This document shows positions 47,234 to 56,773 of a stretch of DNA of 64,000 bases, piece after piece (the first letter of the stretch is position 1; every line of letters starts with the position of its first letter). This DNA is from Enterococcus songbeiensis (GTDB lineage: Bacteria > Bacillota > Bacilli > Lactobacillales > Enterococcaceae), in contig NZ_BJDS01000003.1 in assembly GCF_005405265.1 (NCBI RefSeq), positions 1 to 64,000 on the forward strand, in the 5' to 3' direction. The notes beneath the pieces are model-generated. The model worked only from the letters and a program-made list of their open reading frames with translations, searched no databases and was not told the origin of the DNA. The position numbers and the translations under genes are program-made.

Positions 47234-49015
47234 TTAACGATCTTCTGAAGTAACACCAACTGTTGCCCAAACATTGTAGTCAACGTCGTATGCCCAATCC
47301 CAACCAGTTACACGTTCTGAGATAGGTAATACTTCATTACGGTAAAGTGTTGGAATAACGAAGGCTTCATCAGAAGCGTATTCTTGCCATGCATCGAAAG
47401 CTTCTTTACGTTTGTCATCATCAAAGGAAGCTTTTGAATCGATTGCTTGCAATAATTTTGTGTTTTCTTCTGATTCGAAACGAGTGTAGTTGAAGGCTGA
47501 GTTAGGACCATACAATCCGGTTGGTGAAGGATCTGAACCTGTTCCCCAAGCACCTTGGTACACATCAATTTCAGGATCGTCATTTTCTAATTTATCATAG
47601 AATGCTTGGAAATCGATCAAACGGCCAGTCGTATATTCAACATCTAAACCGATTGCTTTCCATTGTTGTACATAGTAATCTGCTAATGGTTGTGCGGTTT
47701 CACCACCGGACATAGAAGCGAAGTTGATAGTTAATTTTTCGCCATCTTTGTTTTCACGGATTCCATCGTCATCAGTATCTTTGTAGCCAGCATCATCCAA
47801 TAATTTGTTTGCTTTGTCCACATCTTGTGTATAGCCTTTTACTTTTGTATCATGCAAAGTACCAAATACTGGTGGGATTAGGGTTGTCGCATTGCTACGC
47901 AAACCGTTGTAGAACTTGTTACCCACGGCATCGTTGTCGATGGCATAACCCATTGCTTGACGTAGAGATTTGTCAGCCATTTTTGAGTTTTCATCGTATT
48001 CAACTTTGTTTTCATCAGCATTCCATTTACCTAATTTGAAACCAAGGTAAGTATAAGATTGTTCTGGACGACCTAAGATTTCATAGCCTTCCACGTCTTT
48101 ATACGTTGCATAAGCATCTGTTGGCATAGAAAGTGCGATATCGTATTGTTTTGATTTCAACGCTTCTACAATTGATGCAGATGGAACAGATTTAAAGACC
48201 ATTTTTGAAAGTTTTGGTTTTTCGCCATAGTAATATTCATTTGGCGCAAATTCAACTGATTCGCCTTTTACAATGTTCTTCATGTAGTAAGGACCAAAAG
48301 TAACTGGGTTCTTACGAACAGCATCACTTGATTCCATGTCTTTGACTGCAATACCTTCAAAGCTGTGTTTTGGTAACGCGTTACTCCAAACACCACCACC
48401 GGCTTGCATCATACCTGGATGCACTTCTTTATAAGTGATCGTTACTGTTTTGTCGTCGTCTTTTTTAATACCGGAAATTGTGTCAGCTTTCCCAGCGTGG
48501 TAATCTTCCATCCCTACGATATTCGTAAAGTTGGCATCGTAACGGATACCGGTATAGTCTTTGTCTCCAATTACTTCATAAGAGAAAATCACGTCATCTG
48601 CTGTCACATCTTCGCCATCTGACCATTTCAAATTGTCACGCAAAGTAATCGTTGCTGTATTGTTGTCTTGATCAAGTTTCAAGTTTGCGGCACCGCCGTC
48701 AACGATTTTGAAGTCATTATCTGTTACAAATAATGATTCAACACTTGCTTGCATAAATTGATAATCATAGTTATCTTGATAGAATTCTTGTTGGAACAAA
48801 CCTTGGAATTGCGTATCCATAACTACCGCTACATCCAATGTTCCGCCGTCGATTGCTTTTTTGTCATTTGATACTTTTAGAGGTAATTTGCTTGCATCCT
48901 CTGTTTCCGTCGCTGAATTTCCACCTGACGAATCTGTTCCCCCGTTACCGCCGCCACATGCTGCCAGTAAAGCAACAGATGCTAAAGCGATTACTCCAAA
49001 AATCTTTTTCTTCAT
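47234..49015 (-). CDS. oppA: Oligopeptide ABC transporter substrate-binding lipoprotein
   Basis: A 593-residue SBP_bac_5 protein. It begins with a lipoprotein signal peptide ending in the lipobox LLAAC (Cys20), followed by a Gly/Ser/Thr/Asp linker. The fold includes the family signature NLKWSDGEDVTADDVIFSYE. It binds peptides outside the membrane for the OppBCDF importer. AGGAGG precedes the ATG. Last gene of oppDFBCA. Confidence 0.95.
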   Translation of the reverse strand: MKKKIFGVIALASVALLAACGGGNGGTDSSGGNSATETEDASKLPLKVSNDKKAIDGGTLDVAVVMDTQFQGLFQQEFYQDNYDYQFMQASVESLFVTDNDFKIVDGGAANLKLDQDNNTATITLRDNLKWSDGEDVTADDVIFSYEVIGDKDYTGIRYDANFTNIVGMEDYHAGKADTISGIKKDDDKTVTITYKEVHPGMMQAGGGVWSNALPKHSFEGIAVKDMESSDAVRKNPVTFGPYYMKNIVKGESVEFAPNEYYYGEKPKLSKMVFKSVPSASIVEALKSKQYDIALSMPTDAYATYKDVEGYEILGRPEQSYTYLGFKLGKWNADENKVEYDENSKMADKSLRQAMGYAIDNDAVGNKFYNGLRSNATTLIPPVFGTLHDTKVKGYTQDVDKANKLLDDAGYKDTDDDGIRENKDGEKLTINFASMSGGETAQPLADYYVQQWKAIGLDVEYTTGRLIDFQAFYDKLENDDPEIDVYQGAWGTGSDPSPTGLYGPNSAFNYTRFESEENTKLLQAIDSKASFDDDKRKEAFDAWQEYASDEAFVIPTLYRNEVLPISERVTGWDWAYDVDYNVWATVGVTSEDR

Positions 49016-49036
49016 CCTATATCCTCCTCTAATCTA

Positions 49037-49954
49037 TTAACCTAGTCGTTGACGGGCATCCGCAGAGCGCTTGAATGCTTGTCCAACGTAATTAATGCTC
49101 AACATCAGTACCAAAATCAGTATCGATGCTGGCAACCAGATCCATTGTTTATTCACCAGTACGTCCCCGTTGCTGGCGAAGCTGATCAATGTTCCCAAAC
49201 TTGGCACATTGGTCGGTAACCCGAAGCCCAAGAAGGTCAGGGTCGTTTCAATTCCGATATTCGCCGCAAAGTTCATGGTCAAGTTGGTAATGATCAATGA
49301 GCTCAAATTCGGCATGATTTCCCGGAACATGATTTTAAGATCCCCTGTTCCCATCGTTTTTGATGCAGAAACATAATCTCGACGACCTTCCGATAAGGTT
49401 TTACTGCGGAAGAGCCGGGCTTTTCCTACCCAATAAAAGGCACTCATGATCCAAATAAAGGACCAGACATTGTATCGAGGAATAATCGTTACGAAAACGA
49501 TAATAATCAACATAATTGGTAGAATCATGACAAAATCTACGATTCGCATCAAAATATTGTCAATCATCCCGCCATAGTAGCCAGAAATAATTCCCAAGCC
49601 AACACCGATAATCGAAGTAATGATTGTGATGGCAAAACCAATCAAAATCGAATTTCTTGCCCCGATGATCAATTGACCCCAGACATCCCGACCACCTTCA
49701 TCAGCACCTAAGAAGAATTTTACGCCATCCATAGATACTGAACCAGGAGGAGCGTATTTATCTAAAATACTGACATACATAACCTTGTCTTGATCAATAA
49801 TAATTGCCGCAATAAAAACGAAAAGCAATACGGCGATCAGTAAAATCAGCGAGAAAATCGCTAATCTATCTTTTAAAAATTCACGAACGATCATTTGAAA
49901 TCCCATAGGTGGGATACTTTCTTGCTTCAATGCTTCTTCTTTTTTTTCAGCCAT
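49037..49954 (-). CDS. oppC: Oligopeptide ABC transporter permease OppC
   Basis: A 305-residue inner-membrane permease with six predicted membrane segments, an extended N-terminal cytoplasmic part and the EAA-like loop (SEGRRDYVSASKTMGTGDLKI) that contacts the ATPases. Order and length match OppC. GGGAGGG lies upstream of the ATG, 15 nt after oppB. Confidence 0.93.
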   Translation of the reverse strand: MAEKKEEALKQESIPPMGFQMIVREFLKDRLAIFSLILLIAVLLFVFIAAIIIDQDKVMYVSILDKYAPPGSVSMDGVKFFLGADEGGRDVWGQLIIGARNSILIGFAITIITSIIGVGLGIISGYYGGMIDNILMRIVDFVMILPIMLIIIVFVTIIPRYNVWSFIWIMSAFYWVGKARLFRSKTLSEGRRDYVSASKTMGTGDLKIMFREIMPNLSSLIITNLTMNFAANIGIETTLTFLGFGLPTNVPSLGTLISFASNGDVLVNKQWIWLPASILILVLMLSINYVGQAFKRSADARQRLG

Positions 49955-49969
49955 TTTCTTTCTCCCTCC

Positions 49970-50926
49970 CTATTGAATTCTGATCCGTGGATCGACGATA
50001 CTCATGATGATATCTGATAATAGTGTACCGATCAGTGTTGCAATCCCTAAAATCAGCACCAAGGAGGTGATAACGGCGTAATCCCGTTGAGAGATACTAT
50101 CGATAAATAATTTACCAACACCAGGATAAGCAAAGATTTGTTCAATAACGACTGATCCAGCAATTAGGGAAGTAATTTCATACCCCATTTGGGAAGCAAT
50201 CGGTAAGGACGCATTTCTAAAAATGTGTCGAGAAAAGACTTTCTTTGTTGGTACCCCTTTTGATCGCGCTGTCCGTACAAAATCCAGAGATTTCGAATCG
50301 ATGACTTCGCTTCGCAGGTATTGGATCGTGACCGCGGTTCCTAAGAAAGCTTGTGTTAAGGAAGGTAAGACCAAATGATACGCCTTATTCCAAAAGGCCG
50401 CCATGCCAGTCAAACCAGCATTCACAGAGCCGCTGGTTGGGAACCAGCCTAGACGATACCCAAAAACAAAAAGCATAATCAAAGCGAAGATAAACAATGG
50501 TACAGCGAAACTGAAAAAGTTGTAAACCACTACGACTTTATCCAACCAAGAATTTTGGTAACGACCAGCTAACATTCCCAGCGGTACAGCAATCAAGTAA
50601 GTAATGATGACTGTCAAAAGTGACAACCATAATGTATTTACGATCCGACCGGCTAATAAAGAAGCTACTGGCAATTTGTAGATAAAGCTGCGACCGAAGT
50701 CTCCTTGCAGTGCATTACCGATCCAACGGAAATATTGGGTGTACCATGGATCATTCAAACCAGCAGTTTCCCGTAATTGTGCAATAACTGCAGGGTCTTG
50801 GTTTGGATTGATCAACCCAGTAAACGGATCCCCAGGCATCATTTTTGCCAAAACAAAAATCAAAATACTCAAAATAATTACTTGAGGGATCATCAATAAT
50901 AAACGACGCAGAATTGTTTTCCACAT
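49970..50926 (-). CDS. oppB: Oligopeptide ABC transporter permease OppB
   Basis: A 318-residue permease with N-terminal membrane segment (LLLMIPQVIILSILIFVLA), the long first periplasmic loop and five further segments, with the EAA loop around VRTARSKGVPTKKVF. I start at ATG 50926, one nt after the oppF stop, with GGGGGG upstream; an ATG 18 nt earlier is inside oppF. Confidence 0.93.
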   Translation of the reverse strand: MWKTILRRLLLMIPQVIILSILIFVLAKMMPGDPFTGLINPNQDPAVIAQLRETAGLNDPWYTQYFRWIGNALQGDFGRSFIYKLPVASLLAGRIVNTLWLSLLTVIITYLIAVPLGMLAGRYQNSWLDKVVVVYNFFSFAVPLFIFALIMLFVFGYRLGWFPTSGSVNAGLTGMAAFWNKAYHLVLPSLTQAFLGTAVTIQYLRSEVIDSKSLDFVRTARSKGVPTKKVFSRHIFRNASLPIASQMGYEITSLIAGSVVIEQIFAYPGVGKLFIDSISQRDYAVITSLVLILGIATLIGTLLSDIIMSIVDPRIRIQ

Positions 50927-50927
50927 A

Positions 50928-51872
50928 TTATTTTGCCCCCCCATCTTTTAATGCAACTTGGTGTGTGCCGGTCAATTTTCGCAAATCATAGACACGTCCC
51001 GTATTGTCATAATATTCCTTTTGACGTCGAATGTATTCTTCCTCTACCCGGCGGCGTTCATCTTTATGGGCTTCCCGGTTTGGTACATCGATTTGTGGAA
51101 TAGCAGATAGTAGGCGTTTGGTATAAATGTGGCGCGGGTCATTATAAATATCTTCCCGACTGCCGATTTCAACGAAGCGGCCTTTATACATGATAGCGAT
51201 ATTGTCACACATGTGTTTGACAACACCCAAGTCATGGGAAATGAACAAATAGCTCAAGCCGTATTCTTGTTGGATTCGTTTCATAAAGTTCAAAACCTGT
51301 GCTTGAACGGATAAGTCCAAAGCAGAAACCGGTTCGTCAGCTACGATCAATTTTGGATTGGAAGCTACTGCTCGAGCAACTCCTAACCGTTGTCGTTGTC
51401 CGCCGGAAAATTCATGAGGATACTTGTACAACGCATCCCCGGGCATCCCAACGATGTCCAACAATTCCCGAACCCGTTTCTTTTCTTCTTGATCGCTCAA
51501 GCGTTCAAAGTTGCGTAATGGTTCGGCAATGATATCGATAACCCGTTTTTTAGGATTCAAACTGGACATAGAATCTTGGAAAATCATCTGTACATCTTTG
51601 TTGTAGTTCATTTTCCGGCGATTCGCCCGTTTGGTTACATCTTGTCCGTCAAAAATGATTTCGCCGCTGGTTACTTTTTCTAACCCGACGATGGCTTTTC
51701 CGGTAGTCGATTTTCCTGAACCGGATTCGCCAACTAAACCATATGTTTTTCCTTTTTCAATCACGAAGTCCACGCCGTCCACAGCATACACATAATCGGT
51801 TACTCGATTGAAGAAACCGCTACGAATCGGATAGTGGATTTTCAGATCTTTGATTGTAATTAATTCTGACAT
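50928..51872 (-). CDS. oppF: Oligopeptide ABC transporter ATPase OppF
   Basis: A 314-residue ABC ATPase with Walker A GESGSGKST, signature SGGQRQRLGVARA, Walker B LIVADEPVSALD and the H-loop (FISHDLGVV). It powers peptide import together with OppD. It immediately follows oppD; AAGGAG precedes its ATG. Confidence 0.95.
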   Translation of the reverse strand: MSELITIKDLKIHYPIRSGFFNRVTDYVYAVDGVDFVIEKGKTYGLVGESGSGKSTTGKAIVGLEKVTSGEIIFDGQDVTKRANRRKMNYNKDVQMIFQDSMSSLNPKKRVIDIIAEPLRNFERLSDQEEKKRVRELLDIVGMPGDALYKYPHEFSGGQRQRLGVARAVASNPKLIVADEPVSALDLSVQAQVLNFMKRIQQEYGLSYLFISHDLGVVKHMCDNIAIMYKGRFVEIGSREDIYNDPRHIYTKRLLSAIPQIDVPNREAHKDERRRVEEEYIRRQKEYYDNTGRVYDLRKLTGTHQVALKDGGAK

Positions 51873-52877
51873 TTACACTTCTCCTTCGTCTCTAAAATGG
51901 AAATGCTGATAGCACGTGCAACGTACTAAATGATTAGGCGCCACTTCATGAAGGGTTGGATTTTCTTCATGGGCACTTTCCGGAATCCAAGAAATTCGAG
52001 GAGCAAAACGGCACCCGGTACGAAGCATATTTTTCAATGAAGGTACTACACCTTCGATAACGTGCAATTCATCATTTTCTGAGTCATCCTGTGGAATCGA
52101 GTTCAACAATGAACGAGTGTAAGGATGTTGCGGATTAGCAAATAATTCTTCTGCTGTTGCCACTTCAACAAATTGTCCAGCGTACATTACCGCCACCCGA
52201 TCTGCCATCTCAGCCACAACCCCTAAGTCATGGGTGATCAGAATAATTCCTGATTGGGTTTCTTCCTGCAAATCTTTTAGCAAATCCAAAATTTGTGCTT
52301 GAATGGTTACGTCTAGTGCCGTCGTTGGTTCGTCTGCGATGATGATAGGTGGTTTGCAGGCGATGGCAATGGCGATGATTACCCGTTGCCGCATCCCGCC
52401 GGATAATTCATGGGGGTATTGACGACCCACACGAGCCGGATTTGGGATTCCTACTTGACCCAACAATTCTAATGCCCGTGCTTGGCGCTGCTCAGCATTC
52501 ATGTCGGTATGGTAAGACAACCCTTCTTTGATTTGGTCTTCAATTCGCATCAATGGGTTTAAGGCAGACAATGGATCTTGGAAAATCATTCCAATATCAT
52601 TTCCGCGAATTTTATTATAAAGTGTCTCATTTAAGTTTGATAAGTTCAAATCTTTGTACAAAATTTCGCCGGTGATTTTGGTGTTGTTCGGATCATGGAG
52701 CCCCATGATGGTCGTAGCCAATGTACTTTTGCCACAACCGGATTCGCCTACGATCGCTAAAATCTCATTGCGGTCTAATGTAAACGAAACACCGTCTACT
52801 GCATCATAATACTCATCTTTAATACGAAAGCCTGTATGTAGGTTTTGAACTTCTAGCAATTGATTATCTCCTGACAA
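51873..52877 (-). CDS. oppD: Oligopeptide ABC transporter ATPase OppD
   Basis: A 334-residue ABC ATPase with Walker [10 protein letters not shown], signature [13 protein letters not shown], Walker [12 protein letters not shown], and the C-terminal oligopeptide-transporter extension with scattered Cys (GCRFAPR, VRCTCYQ). The start is ambiguous. TTG at 52877 has GAGGGG 8-9 nt upstream, but a second TTG at 52859 lies 8 nt after a better AGGAG. First gene of the operon; promoter at 52989-53017 with CodY-like boxes. Confidence 0.92.
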   Translation of the reverse strand: MSGDNQLLEVQNLHTGFRIKDEYYDAVDGVSFTLDRNEILAIVGESGCGKSTLATTIMGLHDPNNTKITGEILYKDLNLSNLNETLYNKIRGNDIGMIFQDPLSALNPLMRIEDQIKEGLSYHTDMNAEQRQARALELLGQVGIPNPARVGRQYPHELSGGMRQRVIIAIAIACKPPIIIADEPTTALDVTIQAQILDLLKDLQEETQSGIILITHDLGVVAEMADRVAVMYAGQFVEVATAEELFANPQHPYTRSLLNSIPQDDSENDELHVIEGVVPSLKNMLRTGCRFAPRISWIPESAHEENPTLHEVAPNHLVRCTCYQHFHFRDEGEV

Positions 52878-52975
52878 TCGAATACCCCTCTCTGCTTCGG
52901 ATGAAGTTTTTTACTGAAAAATGATTCAAAAAAAGCTGTCCGTTTTTTGCCCATTGGTTTCTTAACATTGTGTAA

Positions 52976-52990
52976 TATTTTCTTAATAAT
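52976..52990. promoter_or_regulatory. CodY-like box at the opp transcription start
   Basis: TATTTTCTTAATAAT matches the CodY consensus AATTTTCWGAAAATT at 11 of 15 positions and overlaps the end of the -10. Confidence 0.45.
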
Positions 52991-53017
52991 TATATAGAAT
53001 GAAACGGTATATTGCAA
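52989..53017 (-). promoter_or_regulatory. Promoter of oppDFBCA
   Basis: On the minus strand TTGCAA (53012-53017) and TATAAT (52989-52994) are 17 nt apart. About 110 nt of leader follow before oppD. Confidence 0.75.
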
Positions 53018-53038
53018 GTTTTATTATTTAAAAAGCAG

Positions 53039-53053
53039 AATTTTCAGAATACT
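53039..53053. promoter_or_regulatory. CodY-like box upstream of the opp promoter
   Basis: AATTTTCAGAATACT matches AATTTTCWGAAAATT at 13 of 15 positions, 21 nt upstream of the -35. CodY represses opp genes in related lactic acid bacteria when branched-chain amino acids and GTP are plentiful. Confidence 0.6.
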
Positions 53054-53084
53054 TTCACTATATTTCCACACATGATTTGCGGGT

Positions 53085-53123
53085 AAAAAAAAACGCGCCT
53101 AATCAGAGCGTTCTAATTAGGCG
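53085..53123 (-). terminator. Terminator after acpP
   Basis: CGCCTAAT (53096-53103) and ATTAGGCG (53116-53123) arms followed on the minus strand by nine T. Confidence 0.88.
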
Positions 53124-53129
53124 AAATAC

Positions 53130-53378
53130 TTAGGCTAAATGGCTTGCAATGTAGTCAACTGCTCCGCCAACAGTTTGGATTTGTTCAGCATCCTCATCAG
53201 AGATTTCGGTACCAAACTCATCTTCTAATTCTAATACAAACTCCATTACACTAATAGAATCCGCGTTCAAGTCATCTTTAATACTCATTTCATCGGTAAC
53301 TTTATCCGCGTCGACCTCAAAATGATTGGCGATCACGACGGCTACTTTCTTAAATACTTCATCACGTGTCAATTGCAT
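53130..53378 (-). CDS. acpP: Acyl carrier protein
   Basis: An 82-residue acidic carrier protein with the 4'-phosphopantetheine attachment site Ser41 in [11 protein letters not shown]. It is downstream of plsX, whose product uses acyl-ACP, so it probably serves phospholipid synthesis; enterococci usually have another ACP in the fatty-acid cluster. GGAGG lies only 3 nt before the ATG, so initiation at the TTG two codons later is possible. Confidence 0.93.
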   Translation of the reverse strand: MQLTRDEVFKKVAVVIANHFEVDADKVTDEMSIKDDLNADSISVMEFVLELEDEFGTEISDEDAEQIQTVGGAVDYIASHLA

Positions 53379-53504
53379 TCACCTCCACGCTTTTGACTAA
53401 AGTTGAAAAGTTAGCTAATACAGATTTTACGTCTTTCTGTTGCGTTTGTCTAGACTTTTTTGCAGTTTCATTACAAAAATGTCAGACTAGTTTCGAATAA
53501 ACAT

Positions 53505-54509
53505 TCATTTTTCGTCATTTTTTTCATAAAATTCAACCAATTGATTCACAACATCCGTTTCCAACATGGTGTGAATTTGGTGGATTGTATAGGCGACCGC
53601 TTCTGGTCCGGTAGCTCCGTGGGTCTTGATGACCGGTGCTTTTAAGCCAAACAAAACGGCACCGCCATGTTTGGAATAATCCAGTTCATTTTTTAGTCCC
53701 CGTAGTGAATCTTTCAATAAAACGGCACCTAATTTTCCTTTAACGCCGGCAGATAAAATCGATTCTTTTAATAATGCCATTAAATTCAGCGCTGTTCCTT
53801 CGATCGATTTCAACACGGCATTGCCGGTAAATCCATCCGTCACCACAACATCGGCTGCGCCGGTCAATAATTCCCGTGCTTCTACATTGCCGATAAAATG
53901 GATGCTTGGTTCGTTTTTCAACAAGTCAAAGGCGGCTTTCGTCAGCTCACTGCCTTTGGTTTCTTCCGTTCCATTGTTCAACAAGCCCACTCTCGGCTCT
54001 TGGATTCCCCGAACATTTTTTGCATAGAAGGAACCTAAAATACCGTATTGCAGTAAATGTTCTGCTTTGTTTTCTGCATTGGCACCCAGATCTAGCATAT
54101 CAAAGCCGGTCTCTTTGCCCATCACCGGCAGTGTCGACATCAAGCCGGGGCGTTCCACGCCTTTGATTCGTCCGACGATAAACAGCCCTGCCGCTAATAG
54201 CGCGCCTGTGTTGCCGGCAGAAAACACGGCATCCGCTTCTCCTTGTTTCACTGCTTGTGCTGCCAAAACCATCGAAGCATTTTTCTTTCTGCGGATTGCT
54301 TTTACTGGTTCATCATCACTGTTGATTTTTTCATCGGTATGGATGATCGTCACATTGGCGTGATCCGTCACGTATTTTGTTATTTCGCTTTCTTTTCCAT
54401 AAAGTTGAAAGTGGATGTCTGGAAATTCTTTTTTCGCCAGCATGACCCCTTCAACGATTGCTTTAGGGGCATTGTCGCCGCCCATCGCATCAACCGCAAT
54501 TCTCATCAT
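53505..54509 (-). CDS. plsX: Phosphate acyltransferase PlsX
   Basis: Makes acyl-phosphate from acyl-ACP, the first step of the PlsX/PlsY phospholipid route. The 334-residue protein has the conserved start [20 protein letters not shown] and motifs [12 protein letters not shown] and [11 protein letters not shown]. Two adjacent ATG codons (54509, 54506) follow GGGGA by about 9 nt; an upstream extension of 24 residues is not conserved in the family. acpP follows. Confidence 0.95.
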   Translation of the reverse strand: MMRIAVDAMGGDNAPKAIVEGVMLAKKEFPDIHFQLYGKESEITKYVTDHANVTIIHTDEKINSDDEPVKAIRRKKNASMVLAAQAVKQGEADAVFSAGNTGALLAAGLFIVGRIKGVERPGLMSTLPVMGKETGFDMLDLGANAENKAEHLLQYGILGSFYAKNVRGIQEPRVGLLNNGTEETKGSELTKAAFDLLKNEPSIHFIGNVEARELLTGAADVVVTDGFTGNAVLKSIEGTALNLMALLKESILSAGVKGKLGAVLLKDSLRGLKNELDYSKHGGAVLFGLKAPVIKTHGATGPEAVAYTIHQIHTMLETDVVNQLVEFYEKNDEK

Positions 54510-54627
54510 AGGTATCGTTCCCCGCATTCTTAGGTTAAGTTTTATTTTTTCTCTGCCGATTTTCTGAGCACCAAAAAGCAAAAAAGCGGCGATTTTTTTT
54601 CATTCTTTTTTAGTATAGCATATTTTT

Positions 54628-56658
54628 TTAGTCGAAAAACTGGTTTTCTGCCGCTTGCTTTTCGAGGTAACCTGCCAGTGGTGCATAGTCTGGTAAGACC
54701 TGCCAATTCTGCTTTTTCCAAATTTCTTGGGCTTCTTGTCGGGCAACTTCCAAAATCGTTGCATCCGCCACAATATCTCCTGCCATAAATTGAGGCAAGC
54801 CGGATTGTCGAAAGCCAAATACTTCTCCGGGGCCTCGCAACTCCAGATCTTTTTCACTCAATAAAAAGCCGTTGTTGGTTTCTGTCATGATTTTCATTCG
54901 TTCGACACCCATCTCGTTTTTTGGATCAGCGACCAAAATGCAATAAGAAGCCTGCGCTCCACGACCCACCCGGCCCCGTAATTGGTGTAGTTGGGCCAAA
55001 CCAAAGCGATCCGCATCCATAATTAGCATGACGGTCGCATTCGGTACATTGACACCGACCTCAATCACGGTTGTAGAAACCAAAATCTGCGTGTCGTTGT
55101 TTTTGAAGGTTTCCATGATGGTTTCTTTTTCTTGGTTTTTCATTTTTCCATGAAGCAAATCCACCTGATAGTCCGGGGAAAAATACGCCTGCAAGCGTTC
55201 ATAGATTTCCACAGCATTTTTGACATCCAAGGATTCAGATTCTTCAATCAGCGGACAGATCACATACATTTGATGCCCCTGCTGCAATTCACGAAAACTC
55301 CATTCTAAAACCGAATCCAATTGCGGCGGACGAATCCAGCGAGTCTCGATGGGAACTCGCCCTGCCGGCAATTCATCGATGATCGAAACGTCCATTTCTC
55401 CATATGCTGTGATTGCCAACGTTCGGGGAATCGGCGTTGCTGTCATAAACAACACATCAGGATGCAGCCCTTTTTCCCGCAAAACCCGCCGTTGGTTAAC
55501 GCCAAAACGGTGCTGTTCGTCCGTGATGACTAAACCGAGGTAGGCAAAATTGACCCCTTCTTGGATCAACGCGTGGGTCCCAACAATAATATCAATCTCC
55601 CCATTTGCCAATTGTTCCAAAATCACCCGTCGCTCCTTTGCTTTGGTAGAACCTGTCAGCAGGGCTGTACGAATTTCTAGCGGATCAAAAAGTTGATTCA
55701 AACTTTCCATATGCTGCTGCGCCAAAATTTCAGTTGGCACCATCAATGCGCCTTGAAATCCAGCCGTTACCGTCGCGTAAAGAGCAATGGCGGCGACCAC
55801 GGTTTTGCCGCTGCCGACATCCCCTTGCAGCAAGCGCTGCATGTGTCTTGGACTGCGCAAGTCACTGCAAATTTCATTGGTGACTCGTTTTTGGGCATTG
55901 GTCAATTCAAAAGGCAGTTTCTGGGTAAATTGCTTTAATCGTTGCACGTCGTATTGAATGGCGATTCCATTGACCTCTGCTTTTTCCTTTTGTTTTAACC
56001 CTTGAACCTTCAATTGAAATAAAAAGAATTCTTCAAAGATCACTCGTCGTTTAGCCTGATGGTTTTCTTCGGGATTTTCCGGAAAATGCATCGCAAACAT
56101 CGCCTGTTTTCGATCGATCAAGCGATATTTTTCCCGCAAAGACAAAGGTAGGTTTTCTTCGATTTCCTCACCAAATTGTGTAAAAGCCTGGCGAATCAAT
56201 TCGATCAAAGTTCGTTGTTTGATTTTCTTATTCACGTGATAAATCGGCGCAAAATCTCCCTGACTTTGACTGCCAAGGATTTTCATTCCTGTCAACGCTT
56301 GGCGTTTGGCATCCCATTTGCCATAAACAGCCAGCTCTTCTCCCATAATCGCTTTGTCCTTCAAATACGGCTGATTGAAAAAAGAAACATTGAACACGCC
56401 ATGATCCTGCATCATCCGAAACTGCAGCCGGGATTTTTTATAGCCGAAACGGTTGAGTACTGGCGGAGAAACGACAACACCTTTGATGGTCACCTTTTCC
56501 TGATCTTGAATCTCCTGCAAGTCCCGTTCTTGAATGTCTTCATACCGAAACGGGTAATAGCTCATTAAATCCTCGACGGTCAAAATTCCCAGTTCCGCCA
56601 AATCCTGTGCTCTTTTTTCTCCGACTCCCTTTAAAAACTGAACTGCGGTCGTTACCAT
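54628..56658 (-). CDS. recG: ATP-dependent DNA helicase RecG
   Basis: Branch-migrating helicase that regresses stalled forks. The 676-residue protein has the N-terminal wedge/OB domain, Walker A GDVGSGKT, the DEQH box (ITDEQHRFG) and the C-terminal TRG motif region. ATG 56658 follows GGAGGAG by 4-5 nt; the frame continues 18 codons upstream into the fakA terminator. Normal length for RecG. Confidence 0.96.
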   Translation of the reverse strand: MVTTAVQFLKGVGEKRAQDLAELGILTVEDLMSYYPFRYEDIQERDLQEIQDQEKVTIKGVVVSPPVLNRFGYKKSRLQFRMMQDHGVFNVSFFNQPYLKDKAIMGEELAVYGKWDAKRQALTGMKILGSQSQGDFAPIYHVNKKIKQRTLIELIRQAFTQFGEEIEENLPLSLREKYRLIDRKQAMFAMHFPENPEENHQAKRRVIFEEFFLFQLKVQGLKQKEKAEVNGIAIQYDVQRLKQFTQKLPFELTNAQKRVTNEICSDLRSPRHMQRLLQGDVGSGKTVVAAIALYATVTAGFQGALMVPTEILAQQHMESLNQLFDPLEIRTALLTGSTKAKERRVILEQLANGEIDIIVGTHALIQEGVNFAYLGLVITDEQHRFGVNQRRVLREKGLHPDVLFMTATPIPRTLAITAYGEMDVSIIDELPAGRVPIETRWIRPPQLDSVLEWSFRELQQGHQMYVICPLIEESESLDVKNAVEIYERLQAYFSPDYQVDLLHGKMKNQEKETIMETFKNNDTQILVSTTVIEVGVNVPNATVMLIMDADRFGLAQLHQLRGRVGRGAQASYCILVADPKNEMGVERMKIMTETNNGFLLSEKDLELRGPGEVFGFRQSGLPQFMAGDIVADATILEVARQEAQEIWKKQNWQVLPDYAPLAGYLEKQAAENQFFD

Positions 56659-56692
56659 CCAACTCCTCCTTCCCGATGCTTTCTCTCTTTGC

Positions 56693-56743
56693 AAAAAAAC
56701 AGGATGGTCCATAACTTATAAGTGAAGTTATGGCTCATCCTGT
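56693..56743 (-). terminator. Terminator after fakA
   Basis: A long hairpin: ACAGGATG/CATCCTGT outer arms and CCATAACTT/AAGTTATGG inner arms, followed on the minus strand by seven T. Confidence 0.9.
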
Positions 56744-56773
56744 CAGAATCATGTAAAAAACTGCTGATCCGTC

